A stretch of DNA of 64,000 nucleotides from Lysinibacillus xylanilyticus (GCF_001708185.1 NZ_MDDN01000001.1:372001-436000), one strand, 5' to 3'. Positions 42,239 to 51,920 are shown, numbered from the stretch's first letter. Numbers and translations: made by a program. Notes: generated from the sequence alone by a model not told the origin.

Positions 42239-43330
42239 ATGAAAATAATTGAGAGAACAATAATACTATCATGTGTAGCTATATTCTTATTTATTGGTTT
42301 TAAAGCCGTTTATTATGGTGTACAGGGAAATAGATCTTTGATTAAACCCCAAAGTTCAAATTATTATCAAATAATCGATAAAGATTTTAATAAAACCGTA
42401 GACGTACCTTTTACTAATATTCACTCATATAGGGGTAATGCTGACTATATTTATATGAGCGTAGATCAAAAGAGCCCTTCTCTTGATAATAAAATTGTTC
42501 AATACAATCGTAAGACTCAGAAATACAAAACAATATTTAATAGCAAATTCGATATGCCATCAGTTCAAGGGGTAGAATTAAATGATAATTGGTTATTGTG
42601 GGTAGATGCCGATGAAAGTGGGTGGCAGCTAAATCCATATTTTATGAATTTAAAGACACAAGAAATTCACCCATTGACGAAAGAAAATGAAGAAAATGTT
42701 TTTAATGATTTTCCTGTACTAATTGGGGACTACGCAGCATGGATTAAAATGGACAGAAAAAGTGAAAAAGCGGAAGTTATGCTTAAGAATCTCAAAACAG
42801 GCGAAACAACAAGTATATTTAATTTAAATAGCTTTACATCTTTGTCTGCAAAGGATGGAAAATTATTATTTACTGATAAAAAAGATCATTTTGGATATAT
42901 CTATTTGTATGATGTGAAAAGTAAAGAAATAAAAGAATTTAAGAGTTCTTATGAATTTATTGGTTGGACAAGGCTTCTGAATGATCAACAATGGGTTTAT
43001 CTAACATTTGACGACCCATCTGAACCTTCAACTGGTGATGGTAAGCTAATTTTTTATGACGCTGCGACCAATCATTCGCAAGAAGTTGTTTCGGATATTG
43101 ATTCGGTAAGTGAACTTAACACTGACTTTAATAATGAAGTATTTTTATATTTCAATGAAAATGGATACTATAAAAAATTTAAGATACAGGATCATCTATT
43201 AGTTGAGGATGGTTTGTTAGAAACACGTTATTTTTTTAGATTTTCAGCTGAAAATGATATTTATATCTATGACCAAGAACTCCCAAATGAAAAATCCAAA
43301 TTAATTATCCAAAGTGAACTACCTAACTAA
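42239..43330 (+). CDS. Membrane-anchored TolB-like beta-propeller protein of unknown function
   Basis: 363 residues. A single N-terminal membrane anchor (about 5-25) is followed by an extracytoplasmic domain of repeating four-stranded units of the type KIVQYNRKTQKYKTIFNS, DNWLLWVDADESGWQLNPY, DYAAWIKMDRKSEKAEVML and YIYLYDVKSKEIKEFKSS, resembling TolB/DPP-IV propeller blades. Start at ATG 42239, 5 nt after GGAGAG. No catalytic domain follows, so it is probably a binding or scaffold protein. Monocistronic with a good terminator. Confidence 0.7.
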   Translation: MKIIERTIILSCVAIFLFIGFKAVYYGVQGNRSLIKPQSSNYYQIIDKDFNKTVDVPFTNIHSYRGNADYIYMSVDQKSPSLDNKIVQYNRKTQKYKTIFNSKFDMPSVQGVELNDNWLLWVDADESGWQLNPYFMNLKTQEIHPLTKENEENVFNDFPVLIGDYAAWIKMDRKSEKAEVMLKNLKTGETTSIFNLNSFTSLSAKDGKLLFTDKKDHFGYIYLYDVKSKEIKEFKSSYEFIGWTRLLNDQQWVYLTFDDPSEPSTGDGKLIFYDAATNHSQEVVSDIDSVSELNTDFNNEVFLYFNENGYYKKFKIQDHLLVEDGLLETRYFFRFSAENDIYIYDQELPNEKSKLIIQSELPN

Positions 43331-43331
43331 A

Positions 43332-43378
43332 ATGGCTATCCCTATCTATGAAAAATTGGGATAGCCTTCTTCTTTGAC
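43332..43378 (+). terminator. Terminator after the propeller gene
   Basis: Stem GGCTATCCC/GGGATAGCC followed by TTCTTCTTT. Confidence 0.85.
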
Positions 43379-43402
43379 ACTCAATCCCTCGCATTTTAGA
43401 TC

Positions 43403-43432
43403 AAAAAAGCGTTGGAGCACTAAAGCCCCAAC
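43403..43432 (-). terminator. Terminator of glnA
   Basis: Minus strand GTTGGGGC...GTGCTCCAAC stem followed by GCTTTTTTG. Confidence 0.85.
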
Positions 43433-43440
43433 ACTCCCTT

Positions 43441-44775
43441 CTAATACATTTTCAAATATTCTTCCCGCTCCCAATCGTGGACACGTGTACGGTATTTATT
43501 CCATTCTATTTCTTTAGCAGCTGTAAATTTCTCAAAGATATGATCTCCAAGTGCTTCACGTACAATAGGATCCATTTCTAGTTCGATGAGTGCATATTCC
43601 AATGATGCCGGGAGACTGTCAATGCCATTTAATTCTCGCTCATCTCGTGTCATTTTATAAATATTTCGATCTACAGCGTCTGGAGGGGTTAGATCTTTGC
43701 GAATTCCATCGAGCCCAGATGCTAAAATAACGGCCATCGCTAAATATGGGTTTGCTGCTGGATCGACAGAACGAAGCTCGACACGTGTTGAAAGCCCTCG
43801 TGCGGCTGGAATCCGAATAAGTGGCGAACGGTTTTGAGCAGACCATGCTACATAGCAAGGGGCCTCATAACCAGGCACTAAGCGTTTATAGGAATTAACG
43901 AGTGGGTTTGTAATTGCTGTAAAACCATGTACATGTTCTATAATTCCTGCCATAAAACTACGGGCTGTTTGGCTCAATTGTAATTCTGCATTTTCATCAT
44001 AAAACGCATTTTTATTCCCTTCAAATAAGGATAAGTTGAAATGCATTCCGGAACCATTGACGCCAAATAATGGCTTTGGCATAAAGGTTGCATGCAGTCC
44101 ATGCTGTGCAGCGATTGTTTTTACAACAAGTTTAAACGTTTGAATATTATCACATGCTTCGATAGCACTTGCATACTTAAAGTCAATCTCATGCTGACCA
44201 GGGGCAACCTCATGATGAGAGGCTTCGATTTCAAAACCCATTTCTTCTAGCTCTAATACGATATCACGACGACAGTTCTCACCTAGGTCTGTCGGAGCTA
44301 AATCGAAGTATCCTCCACTATCGTTTAGCTCAAGTGTTGGGTGTCCTTTTTCATCTAACTTAAATAAGAAAAACTCTGGCTCAGGTCCTAAATTAAATGA
44401 AGTAAAACCTAGCTCCTCCATCTCCTTTAAAATTCGTTTAAGATTTGAGCGGGGATCACCTTCAAATGGTGTACCATCTGGTCTAGCAATATCACAAATA
44501 AAGCGTGCCACTTTCCCCTTTTCAGCAGTCCAAGGAAAAATCACGAAGGTGCTAAAGTCGGGACGTAAGTACATATCTGATTCTTCAATTCGCACAAAGC
44601 CTTCAATAGATGAACCATCAAACATCACTTTATTATCCAATGCTTTTTCTAATTGGCTAACTGGTATTTCAACATTTTTAATCGTTCCTAATATATCCGT
44701 AAATTGTAGGCGAATAAATTTCACATTTTCTTCCTTCACTCGACGTACAATATCTTCTTTTGTATAATGTTTCAT
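43441..44775 (-). CDS. glnA: Glutamine synthetase, type I-alpha
   Basis: 444 residues, exactly the B. subtilis length and very similar along the whole sequence. Assimilates ammonia: glutamate + ATP + NH3 -> glutamine. [20 protein letters not shown] contains the Arg used for glutamine feedback in the alpha type; [12 protein letters not shown] and [13 protein letters not shown] are active-site loops. The start is ATG 44775. In most Bacillaceae glnR precedes glnA; here it stands alone, but a perfect GlnR/TnrA box lies upstream. It could be the main enzyme or a paralogue. Confidence 0.95.
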   Translation of the reverse strand: MKHYTKEDIVRRVKEENVKFIRLQFTDILGTIKNVEIPVSQLEKALDNKVMFDGSSIEGFVRIEESDMYLRPDFSTFVIFPWTAEKGKVARFICDIARPDGTPFEGDPRSNLKRILKEMEELGFTSFNLGPEPEFFLFKLDEKGHPTLELNDSGGYFDLAPTDLGENCRRDIVLELEEMGFEIEASHHEVAPGQHEIDFKYASAIEACDNIQTFKLVVKTIAAQHGLHATFMPKPLFGVNGSGMHFNLSLFEGNKNAFYDENAELQLSQTARSFMAGIIEHVHGFTAITNPLVNSYKRLVPGYEAPCYVAWSAQNRSPLIRIPAARGLSTRVELRSVDPAANPYLAMAVILASGLDGIRKDLTPPDAVDRNIYKMTRDERELNGIDSLPASLEYALIELEMDPIVREALGDHIFEKFTAAKEIEWNKYRTRVHDWEREEYLKMY

Positions 44776-44864
44776 TTTCCACCACTCCAATGTAATATTT
44801 ATTAACATCATTTCTTTGTAACTGTTTTAAAAATACATTAAAAGGACAGAAAACGCAATAGACA

Positions 44865-44881
44865 TGTAATTTTTCCTTACA
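44865..44881. promoter_or_regulatory. GlnR/TnrA operator upstream of glnA
   Basis: TGTAA-TTTTTCC-TTACA, an exact match to TGTNA-N7-TNACA, 90 bp before the glnA start. It implies nitrogen control. Confidence 0.85.
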
Positions 44882-44957
44882 TCTATTTTTTCGAATATAG
44901 TAATCTTATTTTGAGATGGATAGGATGCAAGGACACTCGTTGATTCTCAATTAAAAA

Positions 44958-44998
44958 AGTAGGTTGTATTCCAGTTAAATGAAATACAACCTACTCTC
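44958..44998 (-). terminator. Terminator of the NSS transporter gene
   Basis: The 13-bp stem AGTAGGTTGTATT/AATACAACCTACT, then TTTTTTAA on the minus strand. Confidence 0.93.
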
Positions 44999-44999
44999 T

Positions 45000-46346
45000 T
45001 TAATATTGTAAAAGCATATTGACTAACACAACAATAATCACAACAGGTACTACGATTAACATCAATAGACGATATATTGAATAGAACCCCTGTCCCATTT
45101 GACTACCTATCAACAGTTCCTTCTTCACAAATTCTTTGTCCACTACATAGGCAATAAAGATAGCGATCAACAAATTGCCTAACGGAAGCATTAAATTTGA
45201 TACTAAAAAGTCTGTTGCATCAAAAATTGTTTTCCCAAAGATCGATACATCTGCTAATGTACTCGATGAAAGCGCTGCTGGGATTGCAGCAATAAAGACT
45301 ACTACACCTAACAACATCGCCAATGCAGAACGAGACATACGACCCTTTTCAATAAATGCGGCTACGATAATTTCATATAAACTGAAGGAAGATGTTAGCG
45401 TTGCAAATAAAAATAATAATAAAAACATCGCTAAGAATATTTCACCAAATGGCATTTGACTAAACGCTGTTGGCAGAACCATAAATAGCAAACCTGGTCC
45501 AGCTGCAGGCTCTAAATCAAAAGCAAACACAACAGGGAAAATCGCTAATCCTGCTAAAAACGATACAAGCACAGTTAAGAGTACAACAGAGCCCGCCGAG
45601 TTAGGCAAACTCACATCCTTTTTTAAATATGAACTGTACGTCACAAGACAAGAAAACCCTACTGCTAAACCAAAAAAGGACTGCCCTAACGCTTCTAATA
45701 CAGCCTTGCCAGTAATATTGGAAAAATCCGGCCACAAGAAGAATTTAACACCTTCCATTGCCCCATCTAATGTTACCGCTCGCACAACAAGCACTATAAA
45801 CATGATAAATAATAAGGGCATCATCCACTTATTAGCCTTCTCTATACCATTTTGCACACCAAGTGAAATGACAAGTACATTTATCAGCGTAAACAAGCCT
45901 AAACCTAGTAATGTAATCCAAGGCGTTCCTACAATCTTTCCAAATAATTCACTAGGATCATTCGCAGGATCAATAACAGCCCCAGCTACACCGAGCCCAC
46001 TATATATAAAGATCCAGCCTCCTACAACGCTGTAAAAAGTTAACAACAAAAAACAGCCCAGCACACCCATTCGGCCAACCCATGCCCAGCCTGTTTTTGT
46101 TGGTGCAATTTTTTTATATGCAGTCACAGCCTCTGACTGTGTTCCACGACCTAAAACGTATTCTGATAATAGCATCGGTAAACCAATTAACAACGTAAAG
46201 AAAACAAAAATAAGGAAAAACGCTCCCCCACCACTTTGTCCAGTAACATACGGAAGCTTCCAAATTGCCCCCAGTCCAATTGCAGCTCCTGCCGACGCTA
46301 AAATAAAGCCTAGTTTACTAGACCACTGACTCTTTTGTTCACTCAT
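45000..46346 (-). CDS. Sodium-dependent neurotransmitter-symporter (NSS) family transporter
   Basis: 448 residues, about 11-12 helices. GFILASAGAAIGLGAIWKLPYVTGQSGGG in TM1 forms the Na+ and substrate sites of LeuT-type carriers; LLSEYVLGRG and the TM6/8 segments follow. The start is ATG 46346 after GAGGAG; earlier in-frame codons overlap that site. Related to B. subtilis YhdH and YocR. An amino acid is the likely cargo, but it is not determined. Confidence 0.92.
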   Translation of the reverse strand: MSEQKSQWSSKLGFILASAGAAIGLGAIWKLPYVTGQSGGGAFFLIFVFFTLLIGLPMLLSEYVLGRGTQSEAVTAYKKIAPTKTGWAWVGRMGVLGCFLLLTFYSVVGGWIFIYSGLGVAGAVIDPANDPSELFGKIVGTPWITLLGLGLFTLINVLVISLGVQNGIEKANKWMMPLLFIMFIVLVVRAVTLDGAMEGVKFFLWPDFSNITGKAVLEALGQSFFGLAVGFSCLVTYSSYLKKDVSLPNSAGSVVLLTVLVSFLAGLAIFPVVFAFDLEPAAGPGLLFMVLPTAFSQMPFGEIFLAMFLLLFLFATLTSSFSLYEIIVAAFIEKGRMSRSALAMLLGVVVFIAAIPAALSSSTLADVSIFGKTIFDATDFLVSNLMLPLGNLLIAIFIAYVVDKEFVKKELLIGSQMGQGFYSIYRLLMLIVVPVVIIVVLVNMLLQY

Positions 46347-46464
46347 CTCTTCAAACTCCTCTAACATTCTAAACTCTTCCTTATTTTACACTAAAATACT
46401 AAAACCGACTAGATGATAAATTTCTACCCGTCACTTCAATTCTTGTTTAACATTCTCACATAAA

Positions 46465-46495
46465 AAACCTCGAGCAACTTACAACTCGAGGTTTC
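46465..46495 (-). terminator. Terminator of ribU
   Basis: Minus strand: stem AAACCTCGAG/CTCGAGGTTT followed by TTT. Confidence 0.88.
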
Positions 46496-46501
46496 ACCTA
46501 A

Positions 46502-47089
46502 TTATTTTGTTAAGTACATGGAACGCTGATTAATAATCCATTTACGCATTGTTGTGAATAGTAACGCCATGATGATAGTAATTAAAATACCTTTCACAAT
46601 GTTAAATGGCAAGATACCAGCTACGATCATTTTATATAGTGAATCACCTACAACAGGCTCCATACCTAAAAAGTAAGTGTACATAGGTAAAAATACTGCA
46701 TAGTTCAGAAGGCTCATTCCTACTGCCATAATAATTGTTCCAGCAGCTAAACCTCCAACAAGACCTTTAACCGTTTTGAAGCGATTAAAAACAAAGCTCA
46801 CTGGTAAAATAAATAAAATTCCTGTTGTAAAGTTCGCCATATGCCCTACCGGTACTCCCGTTGGCGTACCTGAGAAAATCCAGTCCAACACATTTTTAAA
46901 TAATTCTACTAAAATACCGGCTACCGGTCCCATTGTGATTGCAGCTAGCAATGCTGGCATATCACTGAAATCCACTTCCAAAAACGCTGGGAATGGCGGA
47001 ATCGGGAAATTAAAAAGCATTAATAAAAACGAAATACTGCTCAGCATACCAATCGTAATAAACGATTGAAGTTTCAAATTTTTCTTCAT
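46502..47089 (-). CDS. ribU: Riboflavin ECF transporter S component
   Basis: 195 residues, six helices. NFPIPPFPAFLEVDFSDMPALLAA is the RibU signature; FKNVLDWIFSGTPTGVPVGHMANF follows. It binds riboflavin and works with the ECF-A/A'/T module encoded elsewhere. An FMN riboswitch with a terminator precedes it, confirming riboflavin as the cargo. Monocistronic. Confidence 0.96.
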   Translation of the reverse strand: MKKNLKLQSFITIGMLSSISFLLMLFNFPIPPFPAFLEVDFSDMPALLAAITMGPVAGILVELFKNVLDWIFSGTPTGVPVGHMANFTTGILFILPVSFVFNRFKTVKGLVGGLAAGTIIMAVGMSLLNYAVFLPMYTYFLGMEPVVGDSLYKMIVAGILPFNIVKGILITIIMALLFTTMRKWIINQRSMYLTK

Positions 47090-47161
47090 TGAAAACTCTC
47101 TCCTCTTTGCTGATTCAATCTCGCAAGAAGAAAGGCCACGACCTTATCAATTATTATTACG

Positions 47162-47191
47162 AAAAAACCCTTATGCAAAAGAGCATAAGGG
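47162..47191 (-). terminator. FMN-riboswitch-controlled terminator
   Basis: Minus strand: perfect stem CCCTTATGC/GCATAAGGG and TTTTTT, between the aptamer and ribU. Confidence 0.92.
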
Positions 47192-47311
47192 AGAATAGGC
47201 ATGATTAATAAACGCCATTGATTAGCTATTTTTGAGCAAGCACTGTGTGAAGACACATCGAAAAAAACGCTCGTACATAGCTAAATTCATAACAATGAAT
47301 GACGATCGCAC

Positions 47312-47505
47312 CTCCATCTTCTCCCATCCAGACTTTAACTGTCGGCCTTGGAATTACACCAAGTCAGCCATGCAAAAAAACTTTGCACAGGTCGCGGGCT
47401 GAAGAGTCTTTAGTAAATCATTCGAGCCAATGTGTCTTAAAAACATTAGCGACTTACAACTCTATTACCGCCGGTCGGGATTTTCACCCTGCCCCGAAGA
47501 TGAAT
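47312..47505 (-). ncRNA. FMN riboswitch (RFN element)
   Basis: Minus strand has the conserved blocks in order: CTTCGGGGCAGGGTGAAAAT, CCCGACCGGCGGTAAT, GAGCCCGCGACC, GGCTGACTTGGTG, AATTCCAAGGCCGACAGT and AAAGTCTGGATGGGAGAAGA. FMN binding favours the downstream terminator and shuts off ribU. Confidence 0.97.
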
Positions 47506-47568
47506 CAATATTTTTTGTTTTATAACTTTACTATAATGAATTATTAGGGAAAAGTAAATAGCTTTTCA

Positions 47569-47960
47569 TCAATTATGCCTCGGCATAATTGCCCGGAATC
47601 GGCTTTATGCTTAGGCCTGCAGATGTTTTTTGTGCGAAAGCGCAGTGCCAACGTAGCGTCAGCAAAAGATCTGCGCGAAAGCGAAGCGGCAGCGGCAATA
47701 TGATGTGGTCACTCAGTCGTTGCCACAGGACGTGGCGTTCTTAGACTGAGTTTCTCTATTCCAGCGGATATTGTACACCCGCTGAAATGTTGCTTAAAAC
47801 CGCATTCATCTCACCACCTATAGAGGTGAGAGACTTCTGTAGCCGACGCTTTGCTTTCGCTACAAAAAAAATTTACTGAAAGAAGATAAAAGATCCTGAT
47901 TAAACTTGTATGTTTTGCCTCATAAACTGGCTCATCACCATAACTCAGGGTTGCTTTCCA
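47569..47960. repeat. Composite repeat, locus E (family 2 start, two family-1 units, module M6)
   Basis: It begins AATTATGCCTCGGCATAATT then GGAATCGGCTTTATGCTTAG (family 2), runs into two degraded family-1 units (GTGCGAAAGCGCAG and CTGCGCGAAAGCGAAGCGGC), and module M6 at 47707-47753 (outer CTCAGTC/GACTGAG, inner GCCAC-AGGAC-GTGGC). Near 47840-47870 there is another CGACGCTTTGCTTTCGC unit. At 47928-47960 there is a family-1 end-like CTCATCACCATAACTCAGGG. It shows that the two families exchange parts. Confidence 0.75.
47707..47753 (+). ncRNA. Two-stem hairpin module M6 (candidate structured RNA)
   Basis: GGTCA, perfect 7-bp outer stem CTCAGTC/GACTGAG, inner GCCAC-AGGAC-GTGGC, TTCTTA on the 3' side, TTTC tail. 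Confidence 0.5.
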
Positions 47961-48090
47961 TTCTTCTATCGGCTTGCTCTAGGTCTCATCTGTGACGCTA
48001 TGATTTGCTCCGAGTAGTCACTATGTTATTTAAATGGTCTTTTTTTAACAAGTATCATCCCTAGCTTTAAATAAGTAGTTCATAAATGGA

Positions 48091-48138
48091 CAGGAGCATT
48101 CTTGCACATACAGCGGCGAGAATGCTCCTGAAAATTTT
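48091..48138 (+). terminator. Terminator-like hairpin downstream of rsiX
   Basis: The 12-bp stem CAGGAGCATTCT/AGAATGCTCCTG. The T-tract (AAAATTTTTG) is on the plus side; on the minus (rsiX) side the tail is TCCATTTAT, so efficiency there is uncertain. Confidence 0.55.
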
Positions 48139-48174
48139 TGTTCATCTATTTTGTTAAGTTTAACGTTATGCTAT

Positions 48175-49488
48175 TTATGGCATATATTGTTTATTGGCTC
48201 CCACAGGCTTTGGTAAGAAATTTTTCAAATCAAATCCCTCCCAGCTCTCCTGTACAACATTATCTAGACGTACTTGTTGATCAAAGCTTGCAGCAGTGAG
48301 CATCATCGCTTCAATTAATTGAGTTGCGCGAACGGCATCCATTGTTGTTAAATCCAGTGGCTCATTAAATGTAACGACAACACCTTCAGCTACCTCTTGC
48401 ACAGTGTATGTCACTTGTTCAGGAACGACCGGAACGTATCCATCATCTTTTTTATTCCCCATATCGATAAGAGCCTCTGTTACAGTAGAATAAGTCTTGC
48501 TAGAATCAGGTGATAAATACTCAGCCCCATTTTCATCTTTATATAAATAATAATTAGAATGATTTTGTCTTGTTAATGCGATAGACTGATTTTGCTCCCC
48601 TTCTTTCTGAGGAGGCTCATCAGCTGTATCATCTGGATTTTCAATTTCAATCTCAATATCTTTATACTCTGAGTCTGAGAATGTATCCTGTACTGTTCCA
48701 ACGTATTCGCTATTATCCGCAGAAGCAACATCATAGTCATTTTCTTTCGGCAATACATGAACAAGTTTATCGTCCTTCTCCTTCAATTCGCCTTTATACG
48801 GGTGGTAATTAGTAAAGCCCTTTTCTTCCTCATCAATTTGTGGTGCATACTTTTCATACATTTGCAATGTTGTAGGCTTCTTTTTCCCAAAATCAGTAGC
48901 AACTCGTTCGTTCGGAATAATGTATGTCATTGGTACACTTTTCTTATCACGGTTTGCCAAACCAATGCGAAACACCACTGCGTTTGTTAAATCTTCCTCA
49001 TAAACAGATGACCGTAGTGACATCATACGTGAATATTTTGATACAATGTCAGTTTCTATAATATCGTCATCGTTTTCAAAGCTTTTTGCAGCCCGATTAT
49101 CCTGTATTGTAGAATATTGAGAAGTATCAGGGGCATTAGCTTGATCCATATTTACCTCTTTATTATTCATGTACATAGACCCCACAAGTACTGTAAGGGC
49201 GAAAACAGCTGCACCACTCAGAAAAATAGGCCATTTACGAACGTTCTTCTTTATTGTAGCGGTTTTGGTACTTTCTTGTTGCGTATGACTATTTTGTTGT
49301 TGCTCTTTGAATATTTTTTCGTCATCCATTGGTTGTTGTATAGCTTTTTGAAGATGGATATTATCCTGTAAGCGAGTATCTGCCAATAATCTATTTAATA
49401 CTTCTTCCTTCGAACGGCGGTCAGAAAGCTTAGGGGCATTATTTAATACATGTTCAAGTTGGTCATCATCAAATTGATTATGCGTCAT
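48175..49488 (-). CDS. rsiX: Anti-sigma-X factor
   Basis: 437 residues. A cytoplasmic N-terminal region of about 85 residues, one membrane segment (WPIFLSGAAVFALTVLVGSMY, about 86-106), and an extracytoplasmic domain. It overlaps sigX by 4 nt (ATGA) and follows it exactly as in B. subtilis, which supports the name more than the weakly conserved sequence does. It holds SigX at the membrane until released by cell-envelope signals. Confidence 0.85.
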   Translation of the reverse strand: MTHNQFDDDQLEHVLNNAPKLSDRRSKEEVLNRLLADTRLQDNIHLQKAIQQPMDDEKIFKEQQQNSHTQQESTKTATIKKNVRKWPIFLSGAAVFALTVLVGSMYMNNKEVNMDQANAPDTSQYSTIQDNRAAKSFENDDDIIETDIVSKYSRMMSLRSSVYEEDLTNAVVFRIGLANRDKKSVPMTYIIPNERVATDFGKKKPTTLQMYEKYAPQIDEEEKGFTNYHPYKGELKEKDDKLVHVLPKENDYDVASADNSEYVGTVQDTFSDSEYKDIEIEIENPDDTADEPPQKEGEQNQSIALTRQNHSNYYLYKDENGAEYLSPDSSKTYSTVTEALIDMGNKKDDGYVPVVPEQVTYTVQEVAEGVVVTFNEPLDLTTMDAVRATQLIEAMMLTAASFDQQVRLDNVVQESWEGFDLKNFLPKPVGANKQYMP

Positions 49489-50018
49489 TGCCGTTTCGCC
49501 TCCTGTTCTCTAACCTGTTGTAGCTGTTGCCTTAAAAATTTTATGGCACGATGCTGAGTGGTTTTTACCTTTGCTTCTGTCCAATCTAGTATTTGCGCTG
49601 TTTCTGCAATCGATAAATCTTGAAAGTAGCGCATAATAATGACCATTTTTTGGTCACCTGTACAGTTTTCAAGTGCGGTTTGTACCTGCATAAATTCATC
49701 ACTAGCTTGCAGCATATCTTCCGGTGATGGTGTGGTTGAATGTAGCTGTTCCGTTTCCCAATCAAAAAAGTCGAGTGAATGTTTTTGACGCACAGCTTGC
49801 TTTCTAAAATGATCAATCGCGACATTTTTAGCAATAGCAAAAAGCCATGTCTTTTCGCTGCTATTTCCTGCAAACTGATCATATGAACGTAATACACGAA
49901 CATAAACCTCGTGCGCTAAATCCTCAGCAAGTGTACGGTTTTTTACTAAATAAATAAGAAACTGGAACACGTCTTGATGGTATTCATCGTATAGTCGATG
50001 GAACACGGAGTCATTCAA
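49485..50018 (-). CDS. sigX: ECF sigma factor SigX
   Basis: 177 residues. Region 2 (DVFQFLIYLVKNRTLAEDLAHEVYVRVLRSY, then TWLFAIAKNVAIDHFRKQ) and region 4 (MVIIMRYFQDLSIAETAQILDWTEAKVKTTQ) are clear. It is placed after resE and before rsiX, as in B. subtilis. A perfect SigX-type promoter lies just upstream, so the sigX-rsiX pair is autoregulated. SigX controls cell-surface charge and antimicrobial-peptide responses in Bacillus. Confidence 0.93.
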   Translation of the reverse strand: MNDSVFHRLYDEYHQDVFQFLIYLVKNRTLAEDLAHEVYVRVLRSYDQFAGNSSEKTWLFAIAKNVAIDHFRKQAVRQKHSLDFFDWETEQLHSTTPSPEDMLQASDEFMQVQTALENCTGDQKMVIIMRYFQDLSIAETAQILDWTEAKVKTTQHRAIKFLRQQLQQVREQEAKRQ

Positions 50019-50046
50019 AGCACTCCACCCCCGTTCTATTATATTT

Positions 50047-50073
50047 GTCGTCTAAATGTTCACAGAAGTTACA
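50047..50073 (-). promoter_or_regulatory. SigX-type (ECF) promoter of sigX-rsiX
   Basis: Minus strand: TGTAAC, 17-bp spacer, CGAC. It matches the B. subtilis sigma-X consensus and lies about 30-55 bp before the sigX start. Confidence 0.85.
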
Positions 50074-50091
50074 TCCAATTAATACCACTTC

Positions 50092-50133
50092 ATCAATTAT
50101 GCCTCAGCATAATTGCGTCCGCTGAAAAAGTTA
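50092..50133. repeat. Family-2 repeat, deletion derivative
   Basis: The palindrome AATTATGCCTCAGCATAATT and GCGTCC are joined directly to GCTGAAAAAGTTA, the family-2 end. The whole interior with the hairpin modules is missing. It sits between resE and the sigX promoter. Confidence 0.75.
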
Positions 50134-50144
50134 GTAGTGATGTA

Positions 50145-51920
50145 TTAATCGAATGGTAAATAAAACGTGAAGGTAGTACCCTCTTTCAGCACACTATCTA
50201 CCATAATATTGCCTGAATGAGCCTTGACAATATTTCTAGCAATAGCTAAACCTAGGCCAGTTCCACCTTTGGAACGTGTACGAGCCTTATCTGCTTTATA
50301 GAAACGTTCAAAAACATATGGTAAGTCCTCTTGTGGGATGCCATGCCCTGTATCCTGAACAGAAATTTTGGAAAAAGTCGGCTCTTTCTCAACCTTAACT
50401 GTTACTGATCCTTCAGTAGTATGACGGAGAGCATTATCAATTAAATTCGTTAACACCTGTTCAATCCGATCCTCATCTATATTAATCGTAGCTTCGTCTT
50501 TGAATTCACTGTCAAATATTAGACGTACATGCTTCTCTTTTGCAACCTGTGCAAATTTTTGAGTAATACGTTCAAATGTTGAATTAATTGGGAGCTCATC
50601 CTTGTAAAGAGTCATATGACCGGATTCCATACGTGCAAGATCTAATAAATCTGTAACGAGGCGTCCCATACGTTTTGATTCATCATAAATAATTTTGGTA
50701 ATCTCATTTCGTTCTTCTTGATCTTGAATAAAATCATCATCCATTAAGGCCTCCGAATAGCCTTGAAGCATCGAAATTGGCGTCCGTAACTCATGAGACA
50801 CATTAGCAATAAAGTCTGAACGTAGTTTTTCTAAACGATGTTGCTCAGTCATATCACGAATAACTGCCACGGCTCCACGTATCGATTCACCACTATAAAG
50901 GGGGCTAATCGTAAACGTATAGTAACTTCCATCCATCTCGATTTCTTCTTCAAGCTTATCCTCAAACATCAGGACATGATCAAGCATATGATAAAGCTCT
51001 GGCGGGATTGGTTTAGCACTTTGGGAGCCTTTATTGACAAACCATTTTTGCATTAAACGCTCTGCGGGTGGGTTGCTTAATAATATTGTACGATCACGAT
51101 TAAACGTAATAACCGCATCAGTCATCGATGTCAAAATATTTGATAGCTGTTCATTTTCTTGATTGATAACCTCTAGATTGTGTTTCAATTGTCGTCCCAT
51201 TTGATTAAAAGCAACAGCAAGCTGGCCGATTTCATCATTTTGTGTTGTAGGCATTTTCGCTTCAAAATTTCCTTTAGCAATTTCAAACGCCAATTCACGC
51301 ATTTTTCGCAATGGTGACGTAATTCGTGATGATAGGAAAAAGGCAAAGAATGTCGTAAGGACAAAGGCAATGACAGCAGATAAAATGACAATTTTCGTCG
51401 TTTCTTTCGATGTATTATGTAGCACATCTGGACTTTGATAAATAAAGACCGCTCCATGTACTGCATTTTCTACATTTAATGGGAAACCAAGCACGACATA
51501 TGATTCCATTGTTTCCTTGTCTGTAGAAGACGGCATCATCATTTCTTCAATGATTGGTTCATCGGATTGAAAAATTTCGTGGAAAGATTTATTAGCTAAT
51601 ATCGTATCTTGTATTTCTTTTTTATTTACACCTTCCTGCAAAGCAAACGTTACTGCGTCATCGTTAATTGCAATAAGCGCATTCGTACTTTCAGGTAAAA
51701 TTTCTTTTAATAATTCAGAAGTCGACTCCGCTGTTTCATTATCATCTACTATACTTGCTACGGTTGCTGCTATTTGACGCAAAGAGCTCTCTGCTTGCTG
51801 CATATGGTAATTTTGAAGAAACTCGAGCATTAAAACCGTGAAAACAAACAATACAAATGAAACGAGAAGCAATATGGTTACCCATAGCTTCCCGACAACA
51901 CTATTCCATATTCTATTCAT
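50145..51920 (-). CDS. resE: Sensor histidine kinase ResE
   Basis: 591 residues. Two membrane segments (about 9-30 and 163-183) bracket an extracytoplasmic domain. A HAMP domain, a PAS domain (about 260-360), HisKA with FIANVSHELRTPISMLQGYS (phospho-His) and an HATPase domain with DTGHGIPQEDLPYVFERFY and GGTGLGLAIAR follow. The start is ATG 51920, after GAGGT, and overlaps the resD end. With ResD it controls anaerobic and respiratory genes. Confidence 0.95.
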   Translation of the reverse strand: MNRIWNSVVGKLWVTILLLVSFVLFVFTVLMLEFLQNYHMQQAESSLRQIAATVASIVDDNETAESTSELLKEILPESTNALIAINDDAVTFALQEGVNKKEIQDTILANKSFHEIFQSDEPIIEEMMMPSSTDKETMESYVVLGFPLNVENAVHGAVFIYQSPDVLHNTSKETTKIVILSAVIAFVLTTFFAFFLSSRITSPLRKMRELAFEIAKGNFEAKMPTTQNDEIGQLAVAFNQMGRQLKHNLEVINQENEQLSNILTSMTDAVITFNRDRTILLSNPPAERLMQKWFVNKGSQSAKPIPPELYHMLDHVLMFEDKLEEEIEMDGSYYTFTISPLYSGESIRGAVAVIRDMTEQHRLEKLRSDFIANVSHELRTPISMLQGYSEALMDDDFIQDQEERNEITKIIYDESKRMGRLVTDLLDLARMESGHMTLYKDELPINSTFERITQKFAQVAKEKHVRLIFDSEFKDEATINIDEDRIEQVLTNLIDNALRHTTEGSVTVKVEKEPTFSKISVQDTGHGIPQEDLPYVFERFYKADKARTRSKGGTGLGLAIARNIVKAHSGNIMVDSVLKEGTTFTFYLPFD

